DNA of 64,000 nt, taken from positions 251,001 to 315,000 of the forward strand of contig NZ_JAOQNG010000007.1 in the NCBI RefSeq assembly GCF_025961225.1, written 5' to 3'. Source of the DNA: Azospirillum canadense. Lineage in GTDB: Bacteria > Pseudomonadota > Alphaproteobacteria > Azospirillales > Azospirillaceae. The translations under genes were made by a program, and so were the position numbers. Each line of letters starts with the position of its first letter. The first letter of the stretch is position 1. The notes under the pieces were generated by a model, which made no database searches, was not told the origin of the DNA, and was given only the letters and a program-made list of their open reading frames with translations. This document shows positions 35,437-43,009 of this stretch, piece by piece.

Positions 35437-35556
35437 GCGCGTTCGCGGCGCGGAAGTTTTCGATAAGAAAGACCATGGCGCGAGAAGGCGGCGATGACCC
35501 CCGTCATGGCCCATCATGGCCCGCCGCGCGCGCACGCCCTTCCCGGGAGCAGAGCC

Positions 35557-36681
35557 ATGGCCGATGTCTTCCACGACGAACGGATGCCGCAGGCCGGTGC
35601 GTTGGACACGGCCGATCGGTTTGAGATGAGCTACGTCCGCAAGGCGCTCGTCCTCGCGCTGATCCTGGTGCTGCTGGGCGGCTGTTTCGTGGTGCTGCGG
35701 CCCTTCATCGCGGCGATTTTGTGGGCGGTCATCCTGACCTTCAGCACCTGGCCGCTCCATTGGCGGCTGGAACGCGCGCTGGGCGGCCGCACCACGCTGT
35801 CGGCCGCGATCATGACGCTGGTGGTGATGACCCTGTTCGTCGGCCCGCTGGTTCTTCTGGGGCTAAAGTTGTCCGAGAACGTGCTGCGTCTCTTCGAACT
35901 CATCAACACCGGCGTCGAGCAGGGATTGGGGCCGCTGCCCGACTGGATGGCCCGGATCCCCATCGCGGGCGCGACGATGCAGGAGGTCTGGACCGCGCTG
36001 GCGACCGGCCAGGCGGACCTCCGCACCGTGCTTCAGCCCTATCTGGGGCGGATCCGCGACTTCGTCCTGGCGAGCGGAGGCGCTTTGCTGTCCGGCACCT
36101 CGCTGATCGCGATCAGCGTTTTCATCGCCTTCTTCCTCTATCGCGACGGCCGCGCGGCGGTGGAACGGCTGCGCAGCGTCATGGGGCAAATCGCCGGTTC
36201 GCGGGCGCGGCAGTCGCTGGACGTGGCGGCGACCACCATCATCGGGGTCGTGCACGGCGTCCTCGGCACGGCGCTGGTGCAGGCCATCGCCGCCGCCTTC
36301 GGCTATTGGGTCGCCGGGGTTCCAGGCGCCTTCCTGCTGGGCTTCGCGACCTTCTTCCTGACGCTGATCCCCATGGGCCCGGCGGTCATCTGGGTGCCGG
36401 TGACGATCTGGCTGGCCGGGCGGGGGGAGACAGGCATGGCGCTGTTCATCGCCGTGTGGGTCGGCCTTGTGGTCGGCAGCCTGGACAACGTGCTGCGCCC
36501 GATCCTGATCGGGCGCGGCAGCGACCTGCCCTTCATCGTCATCTTCCTGGGCATCGTCGGCGGACTCGTTGCCTTCGGCCTGATCGGCGTCTTTCTCGGC
36601 CCCACGCTGCTCGCCGTCGCCTACAGCCTGACCCGCGAATGGAGCGGCGGATCGGAGCGCGGCGAAGCGCCCGCGGACTGA
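35557..36681 (+). CDS. AI-2E family transporter (TqsA/PerM-like)
   Basis: Inner-membrane protein of 374 residues with about eight TM segments in the AI-2E/UPF0118 pattern. Two N-terminal helices (KALVLALILVLLGGCFVVLRPFIAAILWAVILTF), a periplasmic or amphipathic middle part (residues 90-175), and a C-terminal half with FLTLIPMGPAVIWVPVTIWL, SLDNVLRPILIG and FIVIFLGIVGGLVAFGLIGVFLGP. The SLDNVLRP and FGLIGVFLGP blocks are family hallmarks. CGGGAG precedes the ATG at 35557. Family members export AI-2 or act as Na+/H+ antiporters; the name does not prove either here. Confidence 0.92.
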   Translation: MADVFHDERMPQAGALDTADRFEMSYVRKALVLALILVLLGGCFVVLRPFIAAILWAVILTFSTWPLHWRLERALGGRTTLSAAIMTLVVMTLFVGPLVLLGLKLSENVLRLFELINTGVEQGLGPLPDWMARIPIAGATMQEVWTALATGQADLRTVLQPYLGRIRDFVLASGGALLSGTSLIAISVFIAFFLYRDGRAAVERLRSVMGQIAGSRARQSLDVAATTIIGVVHGVLGTALVQAIAAAFGYWVAGVPGAFLLGFATFFLTLIPMGPAVIWVPVTIWLAGRGETGMALFIAVWVGLVVGSLDNVLRPILIGRGSDLPFIVIFLGIVGGLVAFGLIGVFLGPTLLAVAYSLTREWSGGSERGEAPAD

Positions 36682-36718
36682 TGCGGCGCAGCCTGCTGAT
36701 TTTTGGAGTGCGACGGGG

Positions 36719-36970
36719 CTATGGCCGCCGGATGTCTTCCCTTGCGTCCGTGGGAAGAGGCCGTGGACAGCTGCCGCAATCGGCTTTCACGCACGGACAG
36801 GCTGGAAAAGCGCACGCGTCGCCATTCACCTCGGTGGCCCGCACGGCCAGGTCGTAGCGAAGGCCGCGCATGAGGACGACGCTGTCCTGGCCCTGACGCT
36901 CGTAGCCTTCCACGATCCTGCGAAGCCTTATCAGAATGCCACGCCGCCGATGGACGCTGTAGCCGTGCAT
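36719..36970 (-). CDS. Possible small cysteine-rich protein
   Basis: Open frame of 83 codons, starting at an ATG with GGGGAG seven bases upstream. The product is basic at the N-terminus (HRRRGILIRLRRIVEGYERQ) and has a Cys cluster near the end (CAFPACPCVKADCGSCP), which could bind a metal. It is the only candidate in a 540-base stretch between the AI-2E gene and the MocR gene. I recognise no family, and chance frames are common in this GC-rich DNA, so it stays tentative. Confidence 0.35.
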   Translation of the reverse strand: MHGYSVHRRRGILIRLRRIVEGYERQGQDSVVLMRGLRYDLAVRATEVNGDACAFPACPCVKADCGSCPRPLPTDAREDIRRP

Positions 36971-37144
36971 GGGACTCCCCGGTCACAACAAACAGAACAA
37001 CATCTCGGCGTGAGAAACCGACATCGGACCATTCGCATTATGTCCATGCGTCAAACCCCGGCGCGTCAATCCCCGGCGGCTGACAGGCGGGCGCCCTCGC
37101 GCGCGCAGATCTGGGTCGGCCGGCAATCGGCGCCGGAGCGGCGT

Positions 37145-37176
37145 ATTGACAATCCATACAATGCCGGGCCTTATGG
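37145..37176 (+). promoter_or_regulatory. Probable promoter/autoregulatory site of the MocR gene
   Basis: TTGACA (37145-37150) is a full -35 match, but the best -10 (TATGGT, 37171-37176) is 20 bases away, an overlong spacing. Between them lies CATACAATGCC (37154-37164), found again at 38830-38840 before ccoG. Long spacers corrected by a bound regulator and repeated boxes are typical of MocR self-regulation. Confidence 0.4.
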
Positions 37177-37220
37177 TGGACGGTGGCACGACGCCATAAG
37201 CCACGGGAACAGGCAAGCCG

Positions 37221-38696
37221 ATGGACGACAAGGCCCCGGGTAAGACCGAACTCGGTAAGACCGAATGGGTCCCGGACATCGAGGACCGGTCCAAGCCGGT
37301 CTATCTCGCCATCGCCGACGCGATCGGCGACGACATCCGCGCCGGCCGGCTGGCGCCCGGCCAACGGCTTCCGCCGCAGCGGACCCTGGCCGAACGGATC
37401 GGCATCGACTTCACCACCGTCAGCCGCGCCTATGGCGAGGCCCGCGCCCGCGGGCTGGTCGACGCGCGCGTCGGCCAGGGCACCTTTGTTCGTCCCGGTG
37501 TCCGGCCCAGCCCGGTCGTGACCATGGCGCCGCCCCTTCCCGCTGCCTCCGGCCACTCCACCGCACACTCTGGATCTGCGGCCGGATCGCTGATGGACAT
37601 GACCATGAACCAGCCGCCACTGCCGGATTCGCCGGCGTTGCTCCAGCGGCTGCGCCAAAGCATGGCGGAGGTCGTCTCCGGCCTTGCCCTGCCCGACCTG
37701 CTGCATTATCCGGAGGCCGGCGGCCCGCGGGAGGAGCGCGCGGCGGGCGCTCAGTGGCTGCGCGACCGTTTGCCGAACCTGCCCGTCGAACGGGTTCTGG
37801 TGACGCCGGGCACGCAGGGCGCGCTGCTGGCCCTGCTGACCACGCTGGCCCGCCCCGGCGACACCGTCTGTACGGAAGCGCTGACCTACCCCGGCTTCCG
37901 CGCCGTCGCCGCGCAACTGGGTCTGCGGGTGGTCGGCGTGCCCATGGACGCCGACGGGATCGACCCGGACGCCCTGCGCGCGGTCCTGGCGCAGCACCGG
38001 CCGAAGGCGCTCTACTGCATCCCGACCTTCCACAACCCGACCACCGCGACCATGCCGCCGGACCGGCGCGCGGCGGTCGTTGCGGCCGCGCGCGACCATG
38101 GCGTGCCAATCATCGAGGACGACATCTACGGCACCCTGCCGGAGGACTCCCCCCCGCCACTGGCCGCCCTGGCGCCCGAGATCACCTTCCACATCGCCGG
38201 CTTGGCGAAGTGCGTGTCGCCGATGCTGCGCGTCGCCTATGTGGCCGTGCCCGACGCGCGGCAGGCGTTGCGGGTGTCGGCCGCCCAGCGCGGCACGACG
38301 CTGATGGCCTCCCCTCTCGCCGCGGGGATCGCGCGGCGCTGGGTCGAGGACGGCACCGCCGCCGCCATCCGCGACGGCATCCGCGCGGAGGCGGTGGAGC
38401 GCCGGGCGCTCGCCGAGTCCCTCCTGCCGCCGGGCAGCGCCATCACCAAGCGGGAGGCGTTCCACCTCTGGCTCAGCCTGCCGGAGAGCTGGACGCGGGG
38501 CGAGTTCGCGGCCCATCTGCGCGCCCGCGGCATCGCCGCGGTGACGGCCGACGCCTTCGCGACGACACCCGACGTGCCGCAGGCCCTGCGCGTCTGCCTG
38601 GGCGCCCCGGCCACCCGAGAGGACACCCGCCAGGTGCTGCATGTCCTGGCGGAGGCGCTGGACCTGATCCCGGCCGCCGCGGGCGTCGTCATCTGA
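37221..38696 (+). CDS. MocR-type regulator (GntR HTH fused to aminotransferase fold)
   Basis: PLP-binding transcription regulator, 491 residues. The GntR winged helix covers residues 24-92 (PVYLAIADAIGDDIRAGRL, LPPQRTLAERIGIDFTTVSRAYGEA, GLVDARVGQGTFV). After a linker, a fold-type-I aminotransferase domain follows with IPTFHNPTT, PIIEDDIYG and the PLP lysine Lys330 in HIAGLAKCVSPMLR. The ATG at 37221 has only a weak ribosome site. It may control itself and the downstream ccoG gene, which share an 11-base box; MocR members usually govern vitamin B6, amino-acid or taurine genes. The effector cannot be named. Confidence 0.92.
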   Translation: MDDKAPGKTELGKTEWVPDIEDRSKPVYLAIADAIGDDIRAGRLAPGQRLPPQRTLAERIGIDFTTVSRAYGEARARGLVDARVGQGTFVRPGVRPSPVVTMAPPLPAASGHSTAHSGSAAGSLMDMTMNQPPLPDSPALLQRLRQSMAEVVSGLALPDLLHYPEAGGPREERAAGAQWLRDRLPNLPVERVLVTPGTQGALLALLTTLARPGDTVCTEALTYPGFRAVAAQLGLRVVGVPMDADGIDPDALRAVLAQHRPKALYCIPTFHNPTTATMPPDRRAAVVAAARDHGVPIIEDDIYGTLPEDSPPPLAALAPEITFHIAGLAKCVSPMLRVAYVAVPDARQALRVSAAQRGTTLMASPLAAGIARRWVEDGTAAAIRDGIRAEAVERRALAESLLPPGSAITKREAFHLWLSLPESWTRGEFAAHLRARGIAAVTADAFATTPDVPQALRVCLGAPATREDTRQVLHVLAEALDLIPAAAGVVI

Positions 38697-38818
38697 CGGG
38701 CGCATCTGACGGGGCGGGCCTCCATACAGGGTGCTACAAAGTGACGCATTGATAGGATTATGCCCGAAACACGGCATTTTTCCGTCTTTGCAATACATTC
38801 AATCCGTCTTGCGACCCC

Positions 38819-38840
38819 TACAATGCGCGCATACAATGCC
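38819..38840 (+). promoter_or_regulatory. Repeated TACAATGC boxes before ccoG
   Basis: TACAATGC occurs at 38819-38826 and 38832-38839, 13 bases apart; the second is part of CATACAATGCC, identical to 37154-37164 before the MocR gene. They lie 66-87 bases before the ccoG start. A direct-repeat binding site for the MocR protein is a reasonable inference. Confidence 0.4.
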
Positions 38841-38905
38841 CGCATTGCCGCAAGGCCGGCGCTTCGGCGGGTCTTCGGCCACGATACTTCGTGCAGAGGC
38901 TCGTC

Positions 38906-40396
38906 ATGCAGAAACTCGCCCGCTCTCCGGTCGGAGAATCCGGGGCCGTCACTCCACCGCCCAATCCACCTTCCCTGCCGCCGCTCTATGCATCCCACAA
39001 AAAGATTTACCCGAAGGCGGCCCGCGGACGGTTCCGCCGGATCAAGTGGGCGCTGACGACGGCCCTGCTCGCGCTGTTTCTCATCCTCCCCTGGCTGCGC
39101 TGGGACCGCGGGGCCGGCGTGCCGGACCAGGCGGTGCTGCTCGACCTCGACGCCCAGCGCTTCTACCTGTTCGCCGTGGAGCTGTGGCCGCAGCACATCT
39201 ATTACTTCACCGGGGCGATGATCCTGGCGGCCATCGGGCTGTTCCTGGCGACCGCGCTGGCCGGGCGCGTCTGGTGCGGCTACAGCTGCCCGCAGACGGT
39301 CTGGACCGACCTCTATGTGTGGGTCGAGGAGCGGATCGAGGGCGACCGCGGAGCCCGCATCCGGCTGGACAACGGCCCGCGCGACGCCCGCTGGCTCGCC
39401 AGGAAGGCGGCCAAGCACGCCGTGTGGCTGCTGATCGCGCTGGCGACCGGCGCCACGGCGATCTTCTACTTCGTGGACGCGCCGGGCTATGCCCGTGACT
39501 TGGCACGGCTGGAGCCGTCCACGCTCGCCTCGGGCTGGATGCTGTTCATGGCCGCCTGCACCTACGCCATGGCCGGCTTCATGCGGGAGCAGATGTGCGT
39601 CTACGTCTGCCCCTGGCCGCGCATCCAGGCGGCCCTGCTGGACGAGGAGAGCCTCGTCGTCACCTACCAGGATTGGCGCGGCGAGGGCCGGGCGCCCCTG
39701 CGAAAGGACCAGGGATGGGAGGCGCGCAAGAGCACGGGCCTTGGTGACTGCATTGACTGCAACGCCTGCGTCCATGTCTGCCCGACGGGGATCGACATCC
39801 GCGACGGCATCCAGATGGATTGCATCAGCTGCGGCCTGTGCATCGACGCCTGCAACGACGTCATGGCCCGCATCGGCCGGCCGGGCGACCTGATCCGCTA
39901 CGACACCCAATCGGCCCAGGCCGCCAAGGCAGCGGCCCGCAAGCCGGAGCCCTACCGGCTCGTCCGTCCGCGCACCATCGTCTACACGTTGCTGATGGTG
40001 GTGGTGAGCGGCGTGATGGCCTGGAGCCTCGCGCTGAAGCCGGCGTCCGGCCTGTCCGTGCTGCGCGACCGAGCGCCGTTGTATGTGGCGTTGTCCGGCG
40101 GCGAGCTGCAGAACAGCTACACGGTGAAGATCGCCAACATGACCCGCCAGCCGCAGGCCTACCGCCTGACCCTGTCGGGGATCGCGGGTGCGGTGCTGAA
40201 CGGGGCCGGCGTCAACGGTGCGGAGGGGGCCGAACTGGAGCTGACCGCGGCGCCCGACACGGTGCAGACCTACCGGGTCCACGTGCGGGTTCCGCGTAGC
40301 GCGGTCGCCGCGGTGTCGACCCCCATCACCTTCACGCTGACCAACACGGCCGAGGGCGGAGTACAGACCGCCGCGACGGTGTTTTTGGGGCCGTAG
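38906..40396 (+). CDS. ccoG: Cytochrome cbb3 oxidase accessory protein CcoG (FixG/RdxA-like)
   Basis: Inner-membrane iron-sulfur protein, 496 residues, that reduces copper for cbb3-type oxidase assembly. Four or more TM segments are visible (near 48-64, 100-120, 172-192, 207-225, 340-360). Cys pairs occur in CGYSCPQ (124-130) and CVYVCPWP (231-238). Two [4Fe-4S] sets occur at C282/C285/C288/C292 and C306/C309/C312/C316. The C-terminal part is a periplasmic Ig-like domain (FixG_C). AGAGG six bases upstream supports the ATG at 38906. No ccoNOQP genes are adjacent, so this copy is separated from the oxidase operon. Confidence 0.93.
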   Translation: MQKLARSPVGESGAVTPPPNPPSLPPLYASHKKIYPKAARGRFRRIKWALTTALLALFLILPWLRWDRGAGVPDQAVLLDLDAQRFYLFAVELWPQHIYYFTGAMILAAIGLFLATALAGRVWCGYSCPQTVWTDLYVWVEERIEGDRGARIRLDNGPRDARWLARKAAKHAVWLLIALATGATAIFYFVDAPGYARDLARLEPSTLASGWMLFMAACTYAMAGFMREQMCVYVCPWPRIQAALLDEESLVVTYQDWRGEGRAPLRKDQGWEARKSTGLGDCIDCNACVHVCPTGIDIRDGIQMDCISCGLCIDACNDVMARIGRPGDLIRYDTQSAQAAKAAARKPEPYRLVRPRTIVYTLLMVVVSGVMAWSLALKPASGLSVLRDRAPLYVALSGGELQNSYTVKIANMTRQPQAYRLTLSGIAGAVLNGAGVNGAEGAELELTAAPDTVQTYRVHVRVPRSAVAAVSTPITFTLTNTAEGGVQTAATVFLGP

Positions 40397-40407
40397 AGTA
40401 AATCTGA

Positions 40408-40500
40408 ACCACAGAGACACGGAGACACAGAGGGGTTTCAGCCGGCCGTGCGACGCGACCAAGAACCCTTATAATCTCCGTGTCTCCGTGCCTCTGTGGT
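40408..40500. repeat. Inverted repeat of the ACCACAGAG family, bidirectional terminator-like
   Basis: Arms at 40408-40432 and 40476-40500 match at 23 of 25 positions in inverted orientation. Each starts ACCACAGAG and contains CACGGAGACAC; the loop is 43 bases. This wording is seen as an intergenic hairpin in many unrelated bacterial genomes. It lies between the convergent ccoG and metQ genes, so it may end both transcripts. Confidence 0.85.
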
Positions 40501-40519
40501 CAACATCCTGGAGACGACT

Positions 40520-41341
40520 TCACCAAGCCGGCAGGATCGCGCCCTTGAAGCGGGTTTGCAGGAAGTCCTTCACCTCCTGCGACTGGTAGGCAGAGACCAG
40601 AGTCTTCAGCGCCGGGCGGTCCTTGTCCTTCGCGCGCGCGGCGATGAAGTTGCCGTAGGGGTTGCCGTCGCGCGGTTCCTGGATCAACGCGTCCTTGGCC
40701 GGGGTCAGGCCGGCGTTCACCGCGTAGTCCGTGTTGATGATGGCCCCGTCGAAGTCATCCAGCGCGCGCGGCAGCTGCGCGGCCTCAAGCTCGATCAGCT
40801 CCAGCTTCTTCGGGTTCGTGGCGATGTCGAGCACGCTCGGCGTCAGGCCTTTGCCGTCCTTCAGCGTCAGCAGGCCGTTCGCCGCCAACAGGTTCAGCGC
40901 GCGGCCGCCGTTGCTGGGGTCGTTCGGGATGCCGATCTTGGCGCCCGGCTTCAGGTCGCCGATCGCCTTCACCTTGCGGGAGTAGAGGCCGATGGGTTCC
41001 ACGATCGTGTAGCCGATGGGAATGATCTTGTAGCCGCGCGCGGCGATCTGCGCGTCCAGGTACGGCTTGTGCTGGAAGGCGTTGGCGTCGAGTTCGCCGG
41101 CGTCCAGCGCCGCGTTGGGGATGGCGTAGTCGGAGAAGGTGATCAACTCCACCTCCAGCCCGTTGCGGGCGGCGACCTTCTTGGCGACCTCGGCGATCTC
41201 CTCCTCGGCGCCGCCCATGACGCCCAGCTTGATCTTCTCCGCGGCGGAGGCGGCGCCCGACGCGAGCAGCGCCAACGCGATGCCGCCGGCCAAGCCGGCG
41301 CGGCGGAGCCAATTGCGTCGGGAAGTGACATGGTCTTGCAT
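40520..41341 (-). CDS. metQ: MetQ/NlpA family substrate-binding protein
   Basis: Periplasmic binding protein of a methionine-type ABC importer, 273 residues. The leader SRRNWLRRAGLAGGIALALLASG has a twin-arginine start and no lipobox, unlike classical MetQ lipoproteins. The mature part has KIKLGVMGGAEEEIAEVA, ELITFSDYAIPNAALDAGELDANAFQHKPYLD, and IPNDPSNGGRALNLLAANGLL, all diagnostic of the NlpA/MetQ family. AAGAGGA six bases upstream fixes the ATG at 41341. No ATPase or permease gene is adjacent. It diverges from cystathionine-enzyme genes, which supports a sulfur amino-acid ligand. Confidence 0.93.
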   Translation of the reverse strand: MQDHVTSRRNWLRRAGLAGGIALALLASGAASAAEKIKLGVMGGAEEEIAEVAKKVAARNGLEVELITFSDYAIPNAALDAGELDANAFQHKPYLDAQIAARGYKIIPIGYTIVEPIGLYSRKVKAIGDLKPGAKIGIPNDPSNGGRALNLLAANGLLTLKDGKGLTPSVLDIATNPKKLELIELEAAQLPRALDDFDGAIINTDYAVNAGLTPAKDALIQEPRDGNPYGNFIAARAKDKDRPALKTLVSAYQSQEVKDFLQTRFKGAILPAW

Positions 41342-41456
41342 GGGATTCCTCTTGGGCTGATTCTTGGACTTTGGTTTTTTCAAACAGGCTGCATCACGCA
41401 TCCATACGACAGCCTTCTGGCGTTGATCACTGCCGATCACGCAGAGCAGTTCTGTG

Positions 41457-41497
41457 TTGAATTGTGCTATATATCTATAAAAATAATAGACTATAAT
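41457..41497. promoter_or_regulatory. AT-rich promoter segment between metQ and the cystathionine genes
   Basis: The gap contains an unusually AT-rich block with TATAAT at 41492-41497 and TTGAAT at 41457-41462, and a short inverted repeat TCTAT/ATAGA (41474-41478, 41486-41490). The hexamers are not at ideal spacing to each other. It most likely carries the promoters for the divergent genes and an operator; I do not recognise a SAM riboswitch. Confidence 0.4.
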
Positions 41498-41624
41498 GTC
41501 GAGTTCCGCGACGGCATGGACATACTGACCCGTACGGATGGTCCGTCAGCGTCCGTGCCGCGTTCCTGTTTACGGTGAAGGGCCAAAAATACGGCCTGCC
41601 CCGTCCGTTGAAGGGAGGACACCC

Positions 41625-43004
41625 ATGAACACCCGCCGCGCACCCGACCCGCGGTCCGGCGTGCTGTCCCTGGTTGGAAACACGCCCATTGTCGAAATCT
41701 CGCGGCTGGACACCGGTCCCTGCCGCCTGTTCGTGAAGCTGGAAAGCCAGAATCCCGGCGGCTCCATCAAGGATCGCATCGCCCTGTCGATGGTCGAGGC
41801 GGCGGAGCGCGACGGCCGCCTGACGCCCGGCGCCACCATCATCGAGGCGACCGCCGGCAACACCGGCCTGGGGCTGGCGCTGGTCTCAGCACAAAAGGGC
41901 TACCGGCTGGTCCTGATCGTGCCGGACAAGATGGCGCGGGAGAAGGTGTTGCACCTGAAGGCGCTGGGGGCGGAGGTGCGCATCACCCGCTCCGACGTCC
42001 CGAAAGGGCACCCGGAATACTACCAGGATTTGGCGGAGCGGCTGGCGGCGGAGATCCCCGGCTCCTTCTACGTCAACCAGTTCGGCAACCCCGCCAACCC
42101 CCATGCCCACGAGACGACCACCGGCCCCGAGATCTGGGAGCAGATGGGCCACGACGTCGACGCCGTGGTGGCCGGCGTGGGCTCCGGCGGCACGATCACC
42201 GGCGTCGGGCGCTTCCTGAAGTCGGTCAATCCGAACACGGAGATGGTGCTGGCCGATCCAGAGGGATCGGTGCTGGCCCACTATATCGCCACGGGCGAGC
42301 TGGTCGAGGCCGGTTCCTGGAAGGTGGAGGGCATCGGGGAGGACTTCGTGCCGCCCATCGCCAACCTCGACCTCGTCTCCAAGGCCTACACCGTGTCGGA
42401 CGCGGAGAGCTTCGAGACGGCGCGCGACCTGCTGGTGAAGGAAGGCATCCTGGCGGGCTCCTCCTCCGGCACGCTGGTCGCGGCGGCGCTGCGCTATTGC
42501 CGGGAGCAGACCACGCCGAAGCGAGTCGTCACCTTCATCTGCGACAGCGGCAACAAATACCTGTCCAAGATGTTCAACGACTTCTGGCTGCTGGACGAGG
42601 GCTTCACCCCGCGCGCCCACACCGGCGCGGTGCGCGACCTCGTCACCCGGCGCTTCGATTCCGGCGGCACCATCACGGTCAGCCCCGCGGACACACTGCG
42701 CACCGCCTTCAGCCGCATGCGCGTGGCCGACGTGTCGCAGCTACCGGTGACCGACGGCGGGAAGCTGGTCGGGCTGCTGGACGAGAGCGACATCCTGCAC
42801 GCGGTGGTCTCCGGATCCTTCGACAGGCCGGTGCGGGAGGCCATGGTGCGCGACCTCGTCACCACTCCGGCGGACGCGCCCATCGCGGCGCTGAACCCGC
42901 TGTTCGCCCAGGACCGCGTGGCCATCGTGGTGGAGGGCGACCGCTTCCTCGGCCTGGTCACACGGGTCGACCTGATCAACCACCTTCGGCTTGAGAGCGC
43001 GTGA
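41625..43004 (+). CDS. Cystathionine beta-synthase with C-terminal CBS domains
   Basis: PLP enzyme condensing serine and homocysteine to cystathionine, 459 residues. The fold-type-II core opens LSLVGNTPIVEISRL and carries the PLP lysine Lys49 in NPGGSIKDR, TAGNTGLGLALVSAQKGY and the phosphate loop GVGSGGTITGVGRFL. Two CBS domains fill residues about 335-459 and may bind an adenosyl ligand. GGGAGG precedes the ATG. Its stop overlaps or nearly touches the next gene, a gamma-lyase-type enzyme, so the pair forms a reverse-transsulfuration unit. O-acetylserine-type sulfhydrylase activity is an alternative, but the CBS tail favours CBS. Confidence 0.93.
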   Translation: MNTRRAPDPRSGVLSLVGNTPIVEISRLDTGPCRLFVKLESQNPGGSIKDRIALSMVEAAERDGRLTPGATIIEATAGNTGLGLALVSAQKGYRLVLIVPDKMAREKVLHLKALGAEVRITRSDVPKGHPEYYQDLAERLAAEIPGSFYVNQFGNPANPHAHETTTGPEIWEQMGHDVDAVVAGVGSGGTITGVGRFLKSVNPNTEMVLADPEGSVLAHYIATGELVEAGSWKVEGIGEDFVPPIANLDLVSKAYTVSDAESFETARDLLVKEGILAGSSSGTLVAAALRYCREQTTPKRVVTFICDSGNKYLSKMFNDFWLLDEGFTPRAHTGAVRDLVTRRFDSGGTITVSPADTLRTAFSRMRVADVSQLPVTDGGKLVGLLDESDILHAVVSGSFDRPVREAMVRDLVTTPADAPIAALNPLFAQDRVAIVVEGDRFLGLVTRVDLINHLRLESA

Positions 43005-43009
43005 GCATC

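Larger units (their letters stand above)
34685..35556. other. Gene-poor, AT-richer intergenic region
   Basis: About 870 bases with no convincing gene between the divergent TPR and AI-2E genes. Lower GC than its surroundings in the first 500 bases. It holds an 8-bp perfect stem CATAGCTT/AAGCTATG with a seven-base loop (34966-34988), a 12-bp palindrome TCGTTCGAACGA (35016-35027), two tandem duplications (35181-35212, 35373-35400), three TACSGTA palindromic boxes (35332, 35356, 35426) and a run of ten G (35409-35418). Short open frames here have no ribosome-binding site and mixed third-position GC. Confidence 0.7.

Noticed and set aside
38747..38762. Possible FNR/FixK dyad before ccoG (TTGAT followed by TTATG)
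   Set aside because: Only the left half fits TTGAT-N4-ATCAA; the right half is wrong.
41342..41624. SAM-II riboswitch before the cystathionine genes
   Set aside because: I could not build the required pseudoknot; the AT-rich block looks like a promoter.
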